DNA of 64,000 nt, from assembly GCF_003362805.1 (NCBI RefSeq), contig NZ_QNQT01000003.1, positions 124,001 through 188,000 on the forward strand, read 5' to 3'. Positions 35,137 to 44,818 of this stretch are shown piece after piece. This DNA is from Neobacillus piezotolerans. Its GTDB lineage: Bacteria > Bacillota > Bacilli > Bacillales > Cytobacillaceae. Positions within the stretch are counted from its first letter, which is position 1. Each line of letters begins with the position of its first letter. The notes under the pieces were generated by a model. The model did not search any database. It was not told the origin of the DNA and saw nothing but the letters and a program-made list of their open reading frames with translations. Made by a program: the position numbers and the translations under genes.

Positions 35137-36480
35137 ATGGCTAAAAAGAAACCCGTCAAGGTATTGCGTAAACGAAAGAAAACCGAAACCATTCAACGGT
35201 TCACTCAAAAACAGAATATCGGACGGACGAGTCTTACTGCCAGGGAATTCCGTCTCCTTCGACGAATGTCGCATAGTTCCAAAGCGTTGCGTAATGTGGG
35301 CTTGTATACGATGAAACAAAGTTATTTGACAAACAATAGAATGGCCACCGTGAAAGAAGTAGATGCTGCCATGCGAGCTGATGTGAATTATTGGGGGGTT
35401 CAATCGAACTCCGTCCAGGCTATTCGAAGGACTTTGCATGCAGAAGTAAAAAGTTTTTTCGAGGCGTTGAAAAAGTGGAAGGAAAACCCTGAGAAATTCA
35501 CTGGCCGCCCTAAATTTCCGAACTACTCCCCCTCCACCGAAAAGCGTGTGATCGAAATCTATCAGGTCCCTAAGGTGGATGAAAACGGGTATTGGGCGAT
35601 TCCGATGAACAATGAATTCAGAAAACGTTTCTGTTCGATCAAGATTCGTATGCCAAAAAACCTGTTACACAAGAAAATCTCCTACATTGAAATTGTGCCA
35701 AAGCAAAAAGGTCGGTTCTTTGAGGTGCATTACACGTATGAAGTGCAAATCGCTCAAATGAAAAGACAACCAACGACCACTGTACGTGCTTTGAGTTGCG
35801 ATTTAGGTGTAGACCGATTATTGAGTTGTGCAACAAATAACGGTGATACGTTTTTGGTTGATGGCAAAAAGTTGAAGTCAATTAATCAATATTTCAACAA
35901 GACGATAAGCAATCTCCAGCAGAAGAATAGGGAGAACGGTATTTCAAAACGTATTGTAACCAATAAAATAGCAAAACTTTGGAACGATCGTGAAGCTCAA
36001 ATCAATGGTTATTTCTCACAAACTGTCGGCTTGTTGTTCAAAAAAGTGAAGGACTTTAACATTGATACCATTGTTGTAGGTTATAACACGGGCTGGAAAC
36101 AAGAGTGCGACATGGGAAAAAAGAATAATCAACAGTTTGTCCAAATCCCCTTTCAGAAACTCATATCCGCCATTGAAAATAAATGCTTAAAAGAAGGCAT
36201 CCTTTTCAAAAGACAAGAAGAAAGCTATACCTCAAAAGCTAGTTTCCTGGATAGGGACAGTATGCCTGTTTGGTCAAAAAAAGATAAAACAACGTATCTC
36301 TTTAGTGGCAAAAGGGTATCACGCGGTTTGTACCAAAGCAAATCTGGAAGAGGCATTCACGCTGATATTAACGGGGCTTTAAATACGTTGCGTAAATCGG
36401 AAGTTGTCCAATTAGACGACAATATTAAAGTGAAAACACCTATTCTATTAAATGTTCAAAAACGTAAGGCTGTTGCCTAG
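35137..36480 (+). mobile_element. Stand-alone TnpB (IS200/IS605-like, RNA-guided nuclease family)
   Basis: This TnpB protein of about 447 residues has no tnpA beside it. RuvC-I Asp225 lies in CDLGVDRLL and RuvC-III Asp413 in HADINGALN. The usual RuvC-II Glu is not in TIVVGYNTGW (Gly318 there). Glu364 and Glu365 in EESYTSKASF may take its place, as in TnpB clades with rearranged catalytic sites. The C-terminal zinc ribbon cysteines of classical TnpB are absent. ATG 35137 is preferred over GTG 35128 from AGGAAAGG spacing. It sits between the haem-copper operon and its haem synthase gene, so it is an insertion. Confidence 0.85.
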
Positions 36481-36857
36481 CGCATCGCTTAGTGGGTGTG
36501 TCAACCATCCATGTGTATTCGTCACTTTTGTGACGGAGCTTGTAGTACATAGTTCGCAAGACTATGACTTCGCCGTACCTATTCGGAGAACCTTAACTCA
36601 TTGTAGGGAGGGTGCAAGTGGGAAAACGATCATACGTCGCCAGTACCGACCAAAAACATACTTGGGGTGTCACAGTAAGTTGGCATGAATTCTAGAGCGT
36701 CAAACAGTCTAGCAATAGACGAGAAGACCTAGAGTTCTAACTCAAGCCCCCACTGAAAAGATTCACCTCAGTGGGGTAGTTGACCCGGTTGGATATGGTA
36801 TTAGTATACCTTAACAACCCCCCTGCTGCCTCCTCCTTTATTGACCTGCACCTAACG
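36481..36857. other. TnpB 3' flank: candidate omega-RNA and right end
   Basis: This sequence follows tnpB directly, the usual place of the guide RNA. Hairpins (GTCACTTTTGTGAC at 36520; GTTCGCAAGAC nearby) are present. The right-end hairpin CCCCACTGA/TCAGTGGGG at 36748-36776 is followed by TAGTTGAC. The exact cleavage point is unresolved. Confidence 0.5.
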
Positions 36858-37763
36858 TCAAATTTCATGACCCAAAACCGGCAATGTCACCACGACCGCC
36901 AACAGGAAAAGGATTGTAATATAGTTCACTGAATAAAGGAACAGCACCCGCGCCCATTTCATCTCATCTTTTGCGTAAAAGCCAAGAATCGCAACCGCCA
37001 AAAACCCGAGATTCAGCAGCATGGCAATGAGGACGAATAATCCACCGAGCGATGTTAGGTAAAGCGGCAGCGGAAGCAGGCACAACACGTAAACGAAAAT
37101 TTGCCGCTTAGTCGCCGGCAAGCCGTACACGACCGGAAGCATCGCGACCCTGGCCGCTTTGTATTCGTCGTATTTCCGGATTGCAATCGCGAATGTATGC
37201 GGCATCTGCCAAACAAAAAGGATCAGGAACAGGACAATCGGGACGAGCTGGAAGCCAGAGTCAATCGCGGTCCAGCCAATCATCGGCGACACCGCCCCGG
37301 ACACGCTGCCGATGACCGTGTTCAGTGTATACCTCCGCTTCGACCAAATCGTATAAAGGAAGACATACGTGAACCAGCCGATAAAGCCGTAAATCGCGGC
37401 TTCGTATGTTGTGAACAGCAGCAGAGCCTGCCCGATAGCCGACAGAATAATTCCCGTAAGAAGGACCGATTTCAGCGAAAAATGCCCCGTCACGGTTGGG
37501 CGCTTCTTTGTCCGCTCCATAATTGTATCGATATCAACGTCGTACCAATTGTTTATGACAAGGGCACCGCCCATCAATAGCGTGCCGCCAACCATTGTCA
37601 TCACAAATACATCCAAATGGTCCGAGAATGAATAGCCATTGAAAAAAAGCGCCAGCCAAAATCCCGTAAAAATCGGCAGCACATTTACTACCAGCACCGG
37701 GCCTTTTAACAGCGATCGCACATCTCGCAAAAACTCCTTCAACCCATTGTTTCTAGCAACCAT
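36858..37763 (-). CDS. ctaB: Protohaem IX farnesyltransferase (haem O synthase)
   Basis: This 301-residue UbiA-family membrane enzyme adds farnesyl to haem B. The prenyl-pyrophosphate motif NNWYDVDIDTIMERTKKRP (about 95-113) and WQMPHTFAIAIRKYDEYKAARVAML are family hallmarks. Seven or more transmembrane helices. It was probably next to the haem-copper operon before the TnpB insertion. Its presence suggests that the enzyme may carry haem O or A. It may be a paralogue of the main ctaB. Confidence 0.92.
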   Translation of the reverse strand: MVARNNGLKEFLRDVRSLLKGPVLVVNVLPIFTGFWLALFFNGYSFSDHLDVFVMTMVGGTLLMGGALVINNWYDVDIDTIMERTKKRPTVTGHFSLKSVLLTGIILSAIGQALLLFTTYEAAIYGFIGWFTYVFLYTIWSKRRYTLNTVIGSVSGAVSPMIGWTAIDSGFQLVPIVLFLILFVWQMPHTFAIAIRKYDEYKAARVAMLPVVYGLPATKRQIFVYVLCLLPLPLYLTSLGGLFVLIAMLLNLGFLAVAILGFYAKDEMKWARVLFLYSVNYITILFLLAVVVTLPVLGHEI

Positions 37764-38042
37764 CTCACAAAACTCCCACCTGTAAAATTAACTAACCCTA
37801 TTCTACCACTTTTCAGCGTCCAAAGGGGTGGCAAGGGAATGATTGATAGTATGTACCATTCGGGAGGGTTTTGGTCACAGGTGGATGCTTTTTAAAATGA
37901 TAATGGGTTGAATTTTGTAACTAATGGGTGGCATTATGGCGGGACGGCTTTATCCCGGATGGGAGGTTGGGAAAATTACTTTAAGAGCTATATCTTTTTA
38001 AGTGTGGAAGGGTTTAGTGTTAGGGAAAGTGAATTTAACTAG

Positions 38043-38537
38043 ATGAAGAAAATTTTTAGCAAATGGGGTGAGAGGGTGAAAGCAAAATTGGTTGGCGAAA
38101 CAAAGGATCGGGGTTTCCAAGTGGGGGTCAGGCGGACATTTCCCATCTCCCAGGAAGAGGCTTGGCGACTGGTTGCCTCCCGGGAAGGGCTAGCTTTCTG
38201 GCTTGGGGAAGGCGGTATTGATCTCAAGCCTGGCCAAGGATATGAAACCACTTTGGGCAATGGGGAAATTCGGATTGTTAAGCCAAACGCACAGCTTCGG
38301 CTTACATGGAAAAAGCTGGGTTGGCAACGGCCGTCAACGGTCCAGGTACGATTCCTATCCGTTGATACGAACAAAACAACCATCAGTTTTCATCAGGAAC
38401 TGCTTCCTGACCAAAAAGAAAGAGAACTGATGAAAAGCTACTGGGAAAACGTGCTTTTAGGCATTAAAGAAAAGATTCATTCTTCCTTCATTGAAAATCC
38501 TGCCGGCAAAAACGTTACCATTACTCAGCAATACTAA
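38043..38537 (+). CDS. SRPBCC (AHSA1-like) domain protein
   Basis: This 164-residue protein has a START/AHSA1-type fold: RRTFPISQEEAWRLVASREGLAFWLGE then RLTWKKLGW and a final YWENVLLGIKEKI. Such proteins bind hydrophobic ligands or act as stress cofactors. There is no operon partner; it is followed by a bidirectional terminator. Confidence 0.82.
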   Translation: MKKIFSKWGERVKAKLVGETKDRGFQVGVRRTFPISQEEAWRLVASREGLAFWLGEGGIDLKPGQGYETTLGNGEIRIVKPNAQLRLTWKKLGWQRPSTVQVRFLSVDTNKTTISFHQELLPDQKERELMKSYWENVLLGIKEKIHSSFIENPAGKNVTITQQY

Positions 38538-38739
38538 CCCGGCTTGCTATTAACCTTGTGGTTGGTGACAATATGCTGGACTTGGGCCAATCATTGTCTC
38601 TCAAAGGGATTTGAGGGACTTCCTTTTCCGATTTTTGCACGAGCTAGTCACTCAACGGGATTTGTAGCCCCTTTAAATTGAGTTTTCTCATAAAACTGCT
38701 TTTATTTTTGGTAGGTTGATATAGTAAAATACACTAACA

Positions 38740-38774
38740 AAAGCGGCAGCCAACAATAATCTGGCTGCCGCTTT
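38740..38774. terminator. Bidirectional terminator
   Basis: A 12-bp stem (AAAGCGGCAGCC/GGCTGCCGCTTT) lies between convergent genes. Confidence 0.85.
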
Positions 38775-38812
38775 GACTTATAACTTCGCCCTATTGAAAC
38801 TTTCCGAAATGG

Positions 38813-41800
38813 TTATTTTCCGGATTTGCTTTTAGGAACAGTGACGGTTGTTGTTGCTTTTGTTGTGTTGCCGGCTTTGTCGGTTGCGATGTAAGTGATG
38901 GTGTAGATTCGGCTGCTGTCGTCGCTGTTTTTGGAAGCGCGCAGGCTGAAGTCTACATCTTGTGTGCCGTATGCAGCATCCTGGATTCCGTCATTGTTGT
39001 ATTTTGGATCATTGACTTTAATGGATTCCAGTATGACAGACTCTACACCGGAGATCGCATCCGACTGTGTCAATGTTACTTTGATTTTCTCAAACTTGTT
39101 GTTTGGAGGGGACAATTCCGCTTTATCTACCGAAACCTTCAGGACAGGCGAGGTTTTATCAATTTTGACCTCAATCGCCTGGGCATCCTCCACATTTCCG
39201 GCGATGTCCGTGCTTCTGAATTGAATCTGGTGAATGCCCTCATTGGCAACCTGGATTGCCCCATCATAGACAGTCCACTCACCTTCGCCAATTTTGTATT
39301 CGGTTGCCTTAACGCCCGCTTCTTCATCGATGGCTGTGAGTTCAACCTTTACATTGGACGTGTACCAGCCATTTGCTCCTTCAGTTCCTGTTACGGCTAC
39401 GGTTGTCGCTGGCGCGGCCGTATCAATTCTTTCAAGGACAATTTCCTTTTCAGCATGGTTCTTGGCTTCGTCGTCCACAAAGATTTTCAGCTTGTTGTCA
39501 CCGAGTGTCAGCCCTTTCAAATCAAGGCCGAACGCCCCGTCCTGCGACAGAGTAATGGGTCCGCTTGCAACCAAATCTCCTTTGCTGCTTGTCAATTCAT
39601 AACTGGCATGAAGATTCGCATTGATATCATAGTCAATGCCAAAGACCTCTTCTACTGTCGGCCCGAAATTCACATAGGAATCTTCAAGGGCACTGATGAA
39701 CGTATAATCAGAACCAGAGAAGGTATATGTGTCTTCCGCGACAATTTTCGAAGGCGTCGATTTGACGTAAATCGGCCCGATCCAGTTGGCAGTCACAATA
39801 GCCGTATTTGCCAAGTTGAGAGTCGTTAAATCAAGTGTATAAACCCCGTCCGGAGCCTTTACCTTCGAAGAATTGGGTGCCCATGGGGTAATCTGGCCAT
39901 TGAACGCAATGGTTTTTAGCCCAGTGGTAGTCGATGAGGCGTTCACAAGCCAGCCAAGATAGCCGTCATTGTAATAGCCGCCCTCCGGATTTCCCGCATC
40001 CCATAGTTCAAGGTAGGTCCTATATTGAGTATTAAAGAACTCATAACGGATTGTTGTACTGTCGAGTTTCCCATCGCCATTTGGTGAAATATGATAGCTG
40101 TCGATTGAGAAGCTTTTCAGTCCGCTAGGCGGTGCAAAACTTGCCGCAAACGGAAGGATCAGCTTTGTGGTCCCATTCGTGATGTGAATGTAGCCAAGCA
40201 ATTCGTTCCCAGTTGAACCAGATCCTTTCGGCACATTCAGTGTTGCCTTTAGCTTCGTTTCACCTGTAAGGGTAAAATTCATTTGGTCGACTGTTACATT
40301 CGCTCCAGCCAGTGTGCCGGTCGCAGCCTTTGTGACCTGGACTGAAACGGTGTAATCGCTGGCGTTCCCCGTTAAATTTTTCACAACAATATCTTTTGTA
40401 ATAGTCGAAGCGCTGTTTGGATTGGTTGGCACCATACCGAAAGTAACGGTCCCTTTGATATTGTTATAGGTTTTTGATGAAAATGTCGTCTGGTCGAATG
40501 CATATGCCAGAGCTTCGGCGGTTACTGCCTTAAGTGGCTGCGCCCGGCCAGGGCCCTGGGAAAATACGTCATACTTTGCCGTATCCAGCTGCTTTGCGGT
40601 ATTCGAAATAGCAACCTTCAAATCAAAAGGTGTCCACTCCGGATGCTGGGATTTCAACAATGCAGCGATACCTGTTACGTGCGGCGTAGCCATGCTCGTA
40701 CCAGTAAAGCGTGCATAGGATTCTGAATAATCCGCATTTGGGTAATCCTTTTTATAGGCGGGAACGGAAGACATAATGTTCGTTCCCGGCGCGGATACAT
40801 CCGGTTTGATATCAAATGTTGGCGTTGATGGGCCGCGCGAGCTTGAATTGTTAATATCATCTCCGGCCGATTTGCCTGTTTCAAAATTGTTGAAGGTTAC
40901 AGTTGCCTTTTTTCCAACCATGGCGGTTCTCAAAGCGGTTCCATCCGTTGTAGACATATCAAAAGCAGGGATGAACTTGAACGAGTCTCCGAGGAAAACG
41001 CCCGCGGGACCGTTACCGTTAGTGCCGCCGTTATTGTGGATAATGACCGAAATTGCGCCGGCTTTTTTCGCAGCGGCAATTTTATCAACAAAAGCAATGC
41101 CGCCGCCGCGGGAAACAAGCACTACCTTCCCATTTGCATCCAAACCTGCGTAATCGGCATCCACACCGAAATTCGGCACAGCAATGACTTCATAAGAACC
41201 GTACAGGATTTGCTCCGGATTGCTTCCGAATTTCCAGCCCATCATGTTCAGGTTATAGCTGGTTTCGGGAGAACCGATAACGGTAATGTTTGCAGTTCCC
41301 TTCTTTGTTTCCTCTGGTATTGTTGAGTTTCCGACCGAGATTGCGAATGCTGCGGAAGCCGGATTGCCAATCGTACTCCTGTTAGGACCGCTGTTTCCTG
41401 TAGCGATAACAGCCGTTGTGCCCGCAAGCGCGGCATTGTTAACCGCAATGGAATCAGAAGCGGTCTGGCTGCTGTTGCTTCCTCCCAACGACATGTTGAT
41501 GATATCCATTTTCTCCTGGGCAGCCTTATCAATCCCGGCAATAATCCCCGAAGTTGCACCGCTTCCATAAGCACCAAGTACGCGGTATGCATACAACTCC
41601 ACTTTTGGCGCAATCCCTTTTATGCTGTGTGGATTTTTCCCTTGTGCAGCGATTGTACCGGCTACATGCGTTCCATGCTCCGTATAAAATGCACTTCCAT
41701 TTGCGTCGAATTCAGCTCTGTTGGAAGGTCGATCCATTGGTGATGTTTCATAGGGGTCATTGGCATCTCTTGGCCGTGAGTAACCTGTAGCATGGCTGAC

Positions 41801-42511
41801 AAAATTGTAGCCGCCTTTGTAAACACCTTCAAATTCAGGATGGTTGTAGTCAATGCCTGTGTCCAGAACGGCAACCTTTACATTTTGTCCTTCAAAGCCC
41901 ATATCCCAAACGGACGGGACATCAAGGAAATTGTTGCTGTTGGTTGCGGTTCGCGAATACGCATCATCACCGGAAGGAGTCCCTAGGGCATGTACCTCCA
42001 GGTCAGGTTCAACCAACACGACATCTGAAATCGCGAGAAGCTTTTTAACCTGGTTCGCTTTTAGCTTCAGGGACATTCCGTTGTACGTGTAGCTATATTC
42101 AAACCCTTTCTTCGCATTAATCCCTTTTGAATTCATTGCATTCTCAAACTTTTTCTGCTGGCCCTTAACCTTTTGGTCTACGTCTTTTTCATCTGCTTTT
42201 GAAAAAGATTTCCCGGCCACTTTTTTCATGCCTTTTACGAGGGCTACCGGCGGCTCCGAAAGTTCAACAATAATCGATACTTCTTTTTCGCCCGTAAGGC
42301 CTTCAAGATCGGGATGAAGAACCGGGCCATGTTCTGCCTGAGCTTTCTGTGCCGCGATGATATTCTTCATCTGGGCAAGAGCTTCATTGCTTAGTTGATT
42401 CTCTTTAGATTGGCCATTCGCTGCATGGCCATAGCCAGGCAGCAACAAAGAGAAAATAAGTGCAAAAATCAATAATTTGCTAGAATAAGACCGATATATC
42501 CTAAAATTCAT
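38813..42511 (-). CDS. Large secreted subtilisin-like serine protease (S8, PA domain)
   Basis: This extracellular protease of about 1232 residues has a signal peptide (1-31), an inhibitor I9-like propeptide, and an S8 catalytic domain with Asp217 (VAVLDTGID), His279 (HGTHVAG), Asn373 (TGNSGP) and Ser606 (GTSMATPH). A PA domain is inserted at about 400-545. The C-terminal half has beta-sandwich and Ig-like repeats (DTAAPATTV, DKTSPVLKV) but no sorting signal, so it is soluble or loosely wall-bound. It resembles minor extracellular proteases such as Vpr. ATG 42511 follows GGGGGAG. It is a nutrient-scavenging enzyme. Confidence 0.9.
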   Translation of the reverse strand: MNFRIYRSYSSKLLIFALIFSLLLPGYGHAANGQSKENQLSNEALAQMKNIIAAQKAQAEHGPVLHPDLEGLTGEKEVSIIVELSEPPVALVKGMKKVAGKSFSKADEKDVDQKVKGQQKKFENAMNSKGINAKKGFEYSYTYNGMSLKLKANQVKKLLAISDVVLVEPDLEVHALGTPSGDDAYSRTATNSNNFLDVPSVWDMGFEGQNVKVAVLDTGIDYNHPEFEGVYKGGYNFVSHATGYSRPRDANDPYETSPMDRPSNRAEFDANGSAFYTEHGTHVAGTIAAQGKNPHSIKGIAPKVELYAYRVLGAYGSGATSGIIAGIDKAAQEKMDIINMSLGGSNSSQTASDSIAVNNAALAGTTAVIATGNSGPNRSTIGNPASAAFAISVGNSTIPEETKKGTANITVIGSPETSYNLNMMGWKFGSNPEQILYGSYEVIAVPNFGVDADYAGLDANGKVVLVSRGGGIAFVDKIAAAKKAGAISVIIHNNGGTNGNGPAGVFLGDSFKFIPAFDMSTTDGTALRTAMVGKKATVTFNNFETGKSAGDDINNSSSRGPSTPTFDIKPDVSAPGTNIMSSVPAYKKDYPNADYSESYARFTGTSMATPHVTGIAALLKSQHPEWTPFDLKVAISNTAKQLDTAKYDVFSQGPGRAQPLKAVTAEALAYAFDQTTFSSKTYNNIKGTVTFGMVPTNPNSASTITKDIVVKNLTGNASDYTVSVQVTKAATGTLAGANVTVDQMNFTLTGETKLKATLNVPKGSGSTGNELLGYIHITNGTTKLILPFAASFAPPSGLKSFSIDSYHISPNGDGKLDSTTIRYEFFNTQYRTYLELWDAGNPEGGYYNDGYLGWLVNASSTTTGLKTIAFNGQITPWAPNSSKVKAPDGVYTLDLTTLNLANTAIVTANWIGPIYVKSTPSKIVAEDTYTFSGSDYTFISALEDSYVNFGPTVEEVFGIDYDINANLHASYELTSSKGDLVASGPITLSQDGAFGLDLKGLTLGDNKLKIFVDDEAKNHAEKEIVLERIDTAAPATTVAVTGTEGANGWYTSNVKVELTAIDEEAGVKATEYKIGEGEWTVYDGAIQVANEGIHQIQFRSTDIAGNVEDAQAIEVKIDKTSPVLKVSVDKAELSPPNNKFEKIKVTLTQSDAISGVESVILESIKVNDPKYNNDGIQDAAYGTQDVDFSLRASKNSDDSSRIYTITYIATDKAGNTTKATTTVTVPKSKSGK

Positions 42512-42934
42512 CCATACTCCCCCAAAAAATGAAATAAGTACTAAAGGCCATTTCCTACTCGACATAAAAACCTGTTGTGAAATTTCACCCTCTCTATATT
42601 CTAAATTCTCTGACTATTAAACTATAGTTGATAATCCCAACTAATGGCAACAAACATTTTTCGGTAAATACTGGGATGTTTTATGAATCCTAACTTTTAT
42701 TCTCCAGGTTGCCGGCCATCTTGACTAACAGCATAATTGCCTTTCTAGAGGGCTATTAACCCTTTTTATATGCAAGGCAGTTTAATTTTTCACAAGAGGG
42801 CTTTGTGAAAAATATGTCAGAGGACACAGGGTATATGTCGAAAAGTGATGCTAGAAAGGGAAGCTTGTCTACTCTTTATTTGTTGGGATAAAGAAGGTTT
42901 TGTTATAAAGGGGCAAAGTAGTTTTTATAAGCGC
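42512..42934. other. Intergenic region upstream of the protease
   Basis: It contains the protease promoter region and a TTTTTCACAA/TTGTGAAAAA hairpin near 42787-42815. No gene is seen. Confidence 0.4.
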
Positions 42935-42977
42935 AAAAAAGCCTCCCTTCGCAAGGATTCGCGAATTGGTAGGCTTC
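42935..42977 (-). terminator. Terminator after deaminase gene
   Basis: AAGCCT/AGGCTT stem with a long loop followed by T6 on the minus strand. Confidence 0.6.
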
Positions 42978-42999
42978 TTTTAACGTGGCTATGTATGTT

Positions 43000-43415
43000 C
43001 TATTTACTGACCGGCAAATGAATCAGCTTGTTATCCCTTTGTTCATTCGGCAGGCCGACCTGCTTGTAAATGTAAATTGCCTTTTCCGCAGCGGGTTTCC
43101 TTCCGCCGGGTTCGCGAAGTACGCCTTTGATATGTTCGAAAGATAAATCGCGCTCAGGCACATTGGGCATGGCTCTCCGCTCGCATAGATTTCGCAGCCG
43201 GTCAAATCATCCGTTTTCAGGAGCCTGGAAGCCCTGCTGATTGCCTGGAGTTCCGCGTGAGTGGTTGGGTCATGTGTTTCAAGGACGTCGTTTACACCCT
43301 CGGCCATCATTTCGCCATCCTTCACAATCACCGCTCCAAAAGGCTTGCCGCCCTTCTCCGATTGATTTTTCCTGGCGAGTTCAACCGTATACTCCATCCA
43401 TTTCATCTGCTCCAC
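43000..43415 (-). pseudogene. Nucleoside/guanine deaminase-like gene with frameshift
   Basis: This is a zinc-dependent deaminase of the cytidine/guanine deaminase family. HAELQAI (zinc His and catalytic Glu) and PCPMC (two zinc Cys) are intact. The start is best placed at GTG 43415, 9 nt after AGGAGG. The frame departs from homology after AYFANPAEG near 43095 and stops at 43023. Reading the other frame after one inserted base continues AAEKAIYIYKQVGLPNEQRD...LPVSK to a stop at 43000, the expected C-terminus. The deletion lies in the AAACCC run. Sequencing error or recent mutation; the core active site is before the shift. Confidence 0.8.
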
Positions 43416-43583
43416 AACAAACAGCCTCCTAAACATAAAGTACCCCCATTCTACCATCGTGCCCCGCAACTCTTCCAGTTTTCGCCCCTAAAAGAAAAAG
43501 GCGCCTGGCACCTGTCCGGACACTCTTTGTCCGATGCGGGTTCCATGCACCAATTTCACCTACCTATTTGGACGAAAGCCCGT

Positions 43584-44252
43584 TTATTCTTCGGCTTCAG
43601 GCGTGATGAAGAAGTAGACTTGCTCGTTCTCCGGGTCGCTTATGTCAGTTGCTTCCGTGTAAGTGATTCCCTTATAAGAGAACGTTGGCTCATCTGTCTT
43701 TCCCTGGACCTGGGCAAGGCCCTCCTCGATTGCTTTGATATCATCAGCTGTCGCCTGAGGTGCGGTTGCGCCAATCAACGTCTTCTTCAAAATCTCAAAC
43801 TGACCATAAACTTCTTTTTTCTTTGCGAGTTCATCCTTGTCAGTTACGTCTTCGGCAAAATGCTGCTTTACAAGGGTCACCATAGTGACAGTGCCATCCT
43901 CATTCAGCATTCCTGTAAAATCAAGGCCTTCCACAATCTGAATCGTAAACATTTCGCCCATTGTTTCATAGTTTCCGATCATGACCCTCGGAAGATTTTC
44001 TTTCGGGCCCATTTCCTCATAAACCCGGTCGTACACCCGGTTGGTTACCAAAATAAAATCATCCAGCTTCAATTTATTAAAAGACGAGTAAGAGTCAAGT
44101 TGGACACTGTCAGGCAGACCGCTCAATACGCCTTCTTCAGAAGTGTTTTCGGATTGGTTGTTGTTCACGGCCACAGAAGGCTGCTTTTCTTCTTTCTCGC
44201 TGCAACCGGCCAGCGGCAACATTAGCATTAAACAAGTTAGTAGAATTCTCAC
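43584..44252 (-). CDS. Lipoprotein of unknown function
   Basis: This 222-residue exported lipoprotein has signal MRILLTCLMLMLPLAGC with the lipobox cysteine at 17, then a Glu/Asn-rich linker. The mature part has an acidic, mixed fold with no recognised domain. It is preceded by a GGAAGGAAG site. Confidence 0.72.
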   Translation of the reverse strand: MRILLTCLMLMLPLAGCSEKEEKQPSVAVNNNQSENTSEEGVLSGLPDSVQLDSYSSFNKLKLDDFILVTNRVYDRVYEEMGPKENLPRVMIGNYETMGEMFTIQIVEGLDFTGMLNEDGTVTMVTLVKQHFAEDVTDKDELAKKKEVYGQFEILKKTLIGATAPQATADDIKAIEEGLAQVQGKTDEPTFSYKGITYTEATDISDPENEQVYFFITPEAEE

Positions 44253-44818
44253 GCACTTTTCTTCCTTCCTGAAAATATAGTAGAGTCATAAGTCCTGAAA
44301 GAGAATTGCGCCGCATGTGAATATTTTTTTTAAAAAACCACTGGCGCTCAATCTGGTTGGCAATCTTACATAGCCCATATGTAATCCTGTTTTTTTAAAA
44401 AATCGACTTTAGCTGCCCGGCGGTTCCCCAATTTGAAGGAAGCCCTCCGAAAAGCCAACTTCACCCCTTTACGGCAAAATGAAACTATTCTTAATTTTAC
44501 CATTTTCCCCGGCGGATGACAGCGGAGTTTTCCATATTTTCAAAAAAATACTGTCGGATTTTACATTTTACCGGCATGTGAAGAGCTTCATGAATGATGA
44601 AGACAAAAATAACTATCAAGAAGAGAGTCAATTTACTGATTTGAGGGAACCATCCTCCAATGAAATTTGGAATTAGAAGTAGAATTATCTAAGTATATAA
44701 ACAAGCTTCATATGTTGCTTTCGGAACCAAGGATTCTGTTTATAAGGGGCCCATTCTGACAAATCCAAACTTAATTGCGGTAAGTGCTTAAACCACATTA
44801 ACATTAATTTCCATTCCT
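44253..44818. other. Intergenic region, no confident gene
   Basis: A plus-strand frame near 44590-44676 (MNDEDKNNYQEESQ...IWN) reads like protein but lacks a ribosome-binding site. A minus-strand segment around 44400-44475 has purine-rich structured-RNA-like sequence without a recognisable class. Confidence 0.35.

Noticed and set aside
44380-44480. Possible riboswitch upstream of the lipoprotein gene at 43584-44252 (minus)
   Set aside because: Purine-rich and foldable, but I could not match the conserved core of any known class.
44479-44676. A 65-codon plus-strand ORF
   Set aside because: The C-terminal part looks protein-like, but there is no ribosome-binding site or family match; kept only as an intergenic note.
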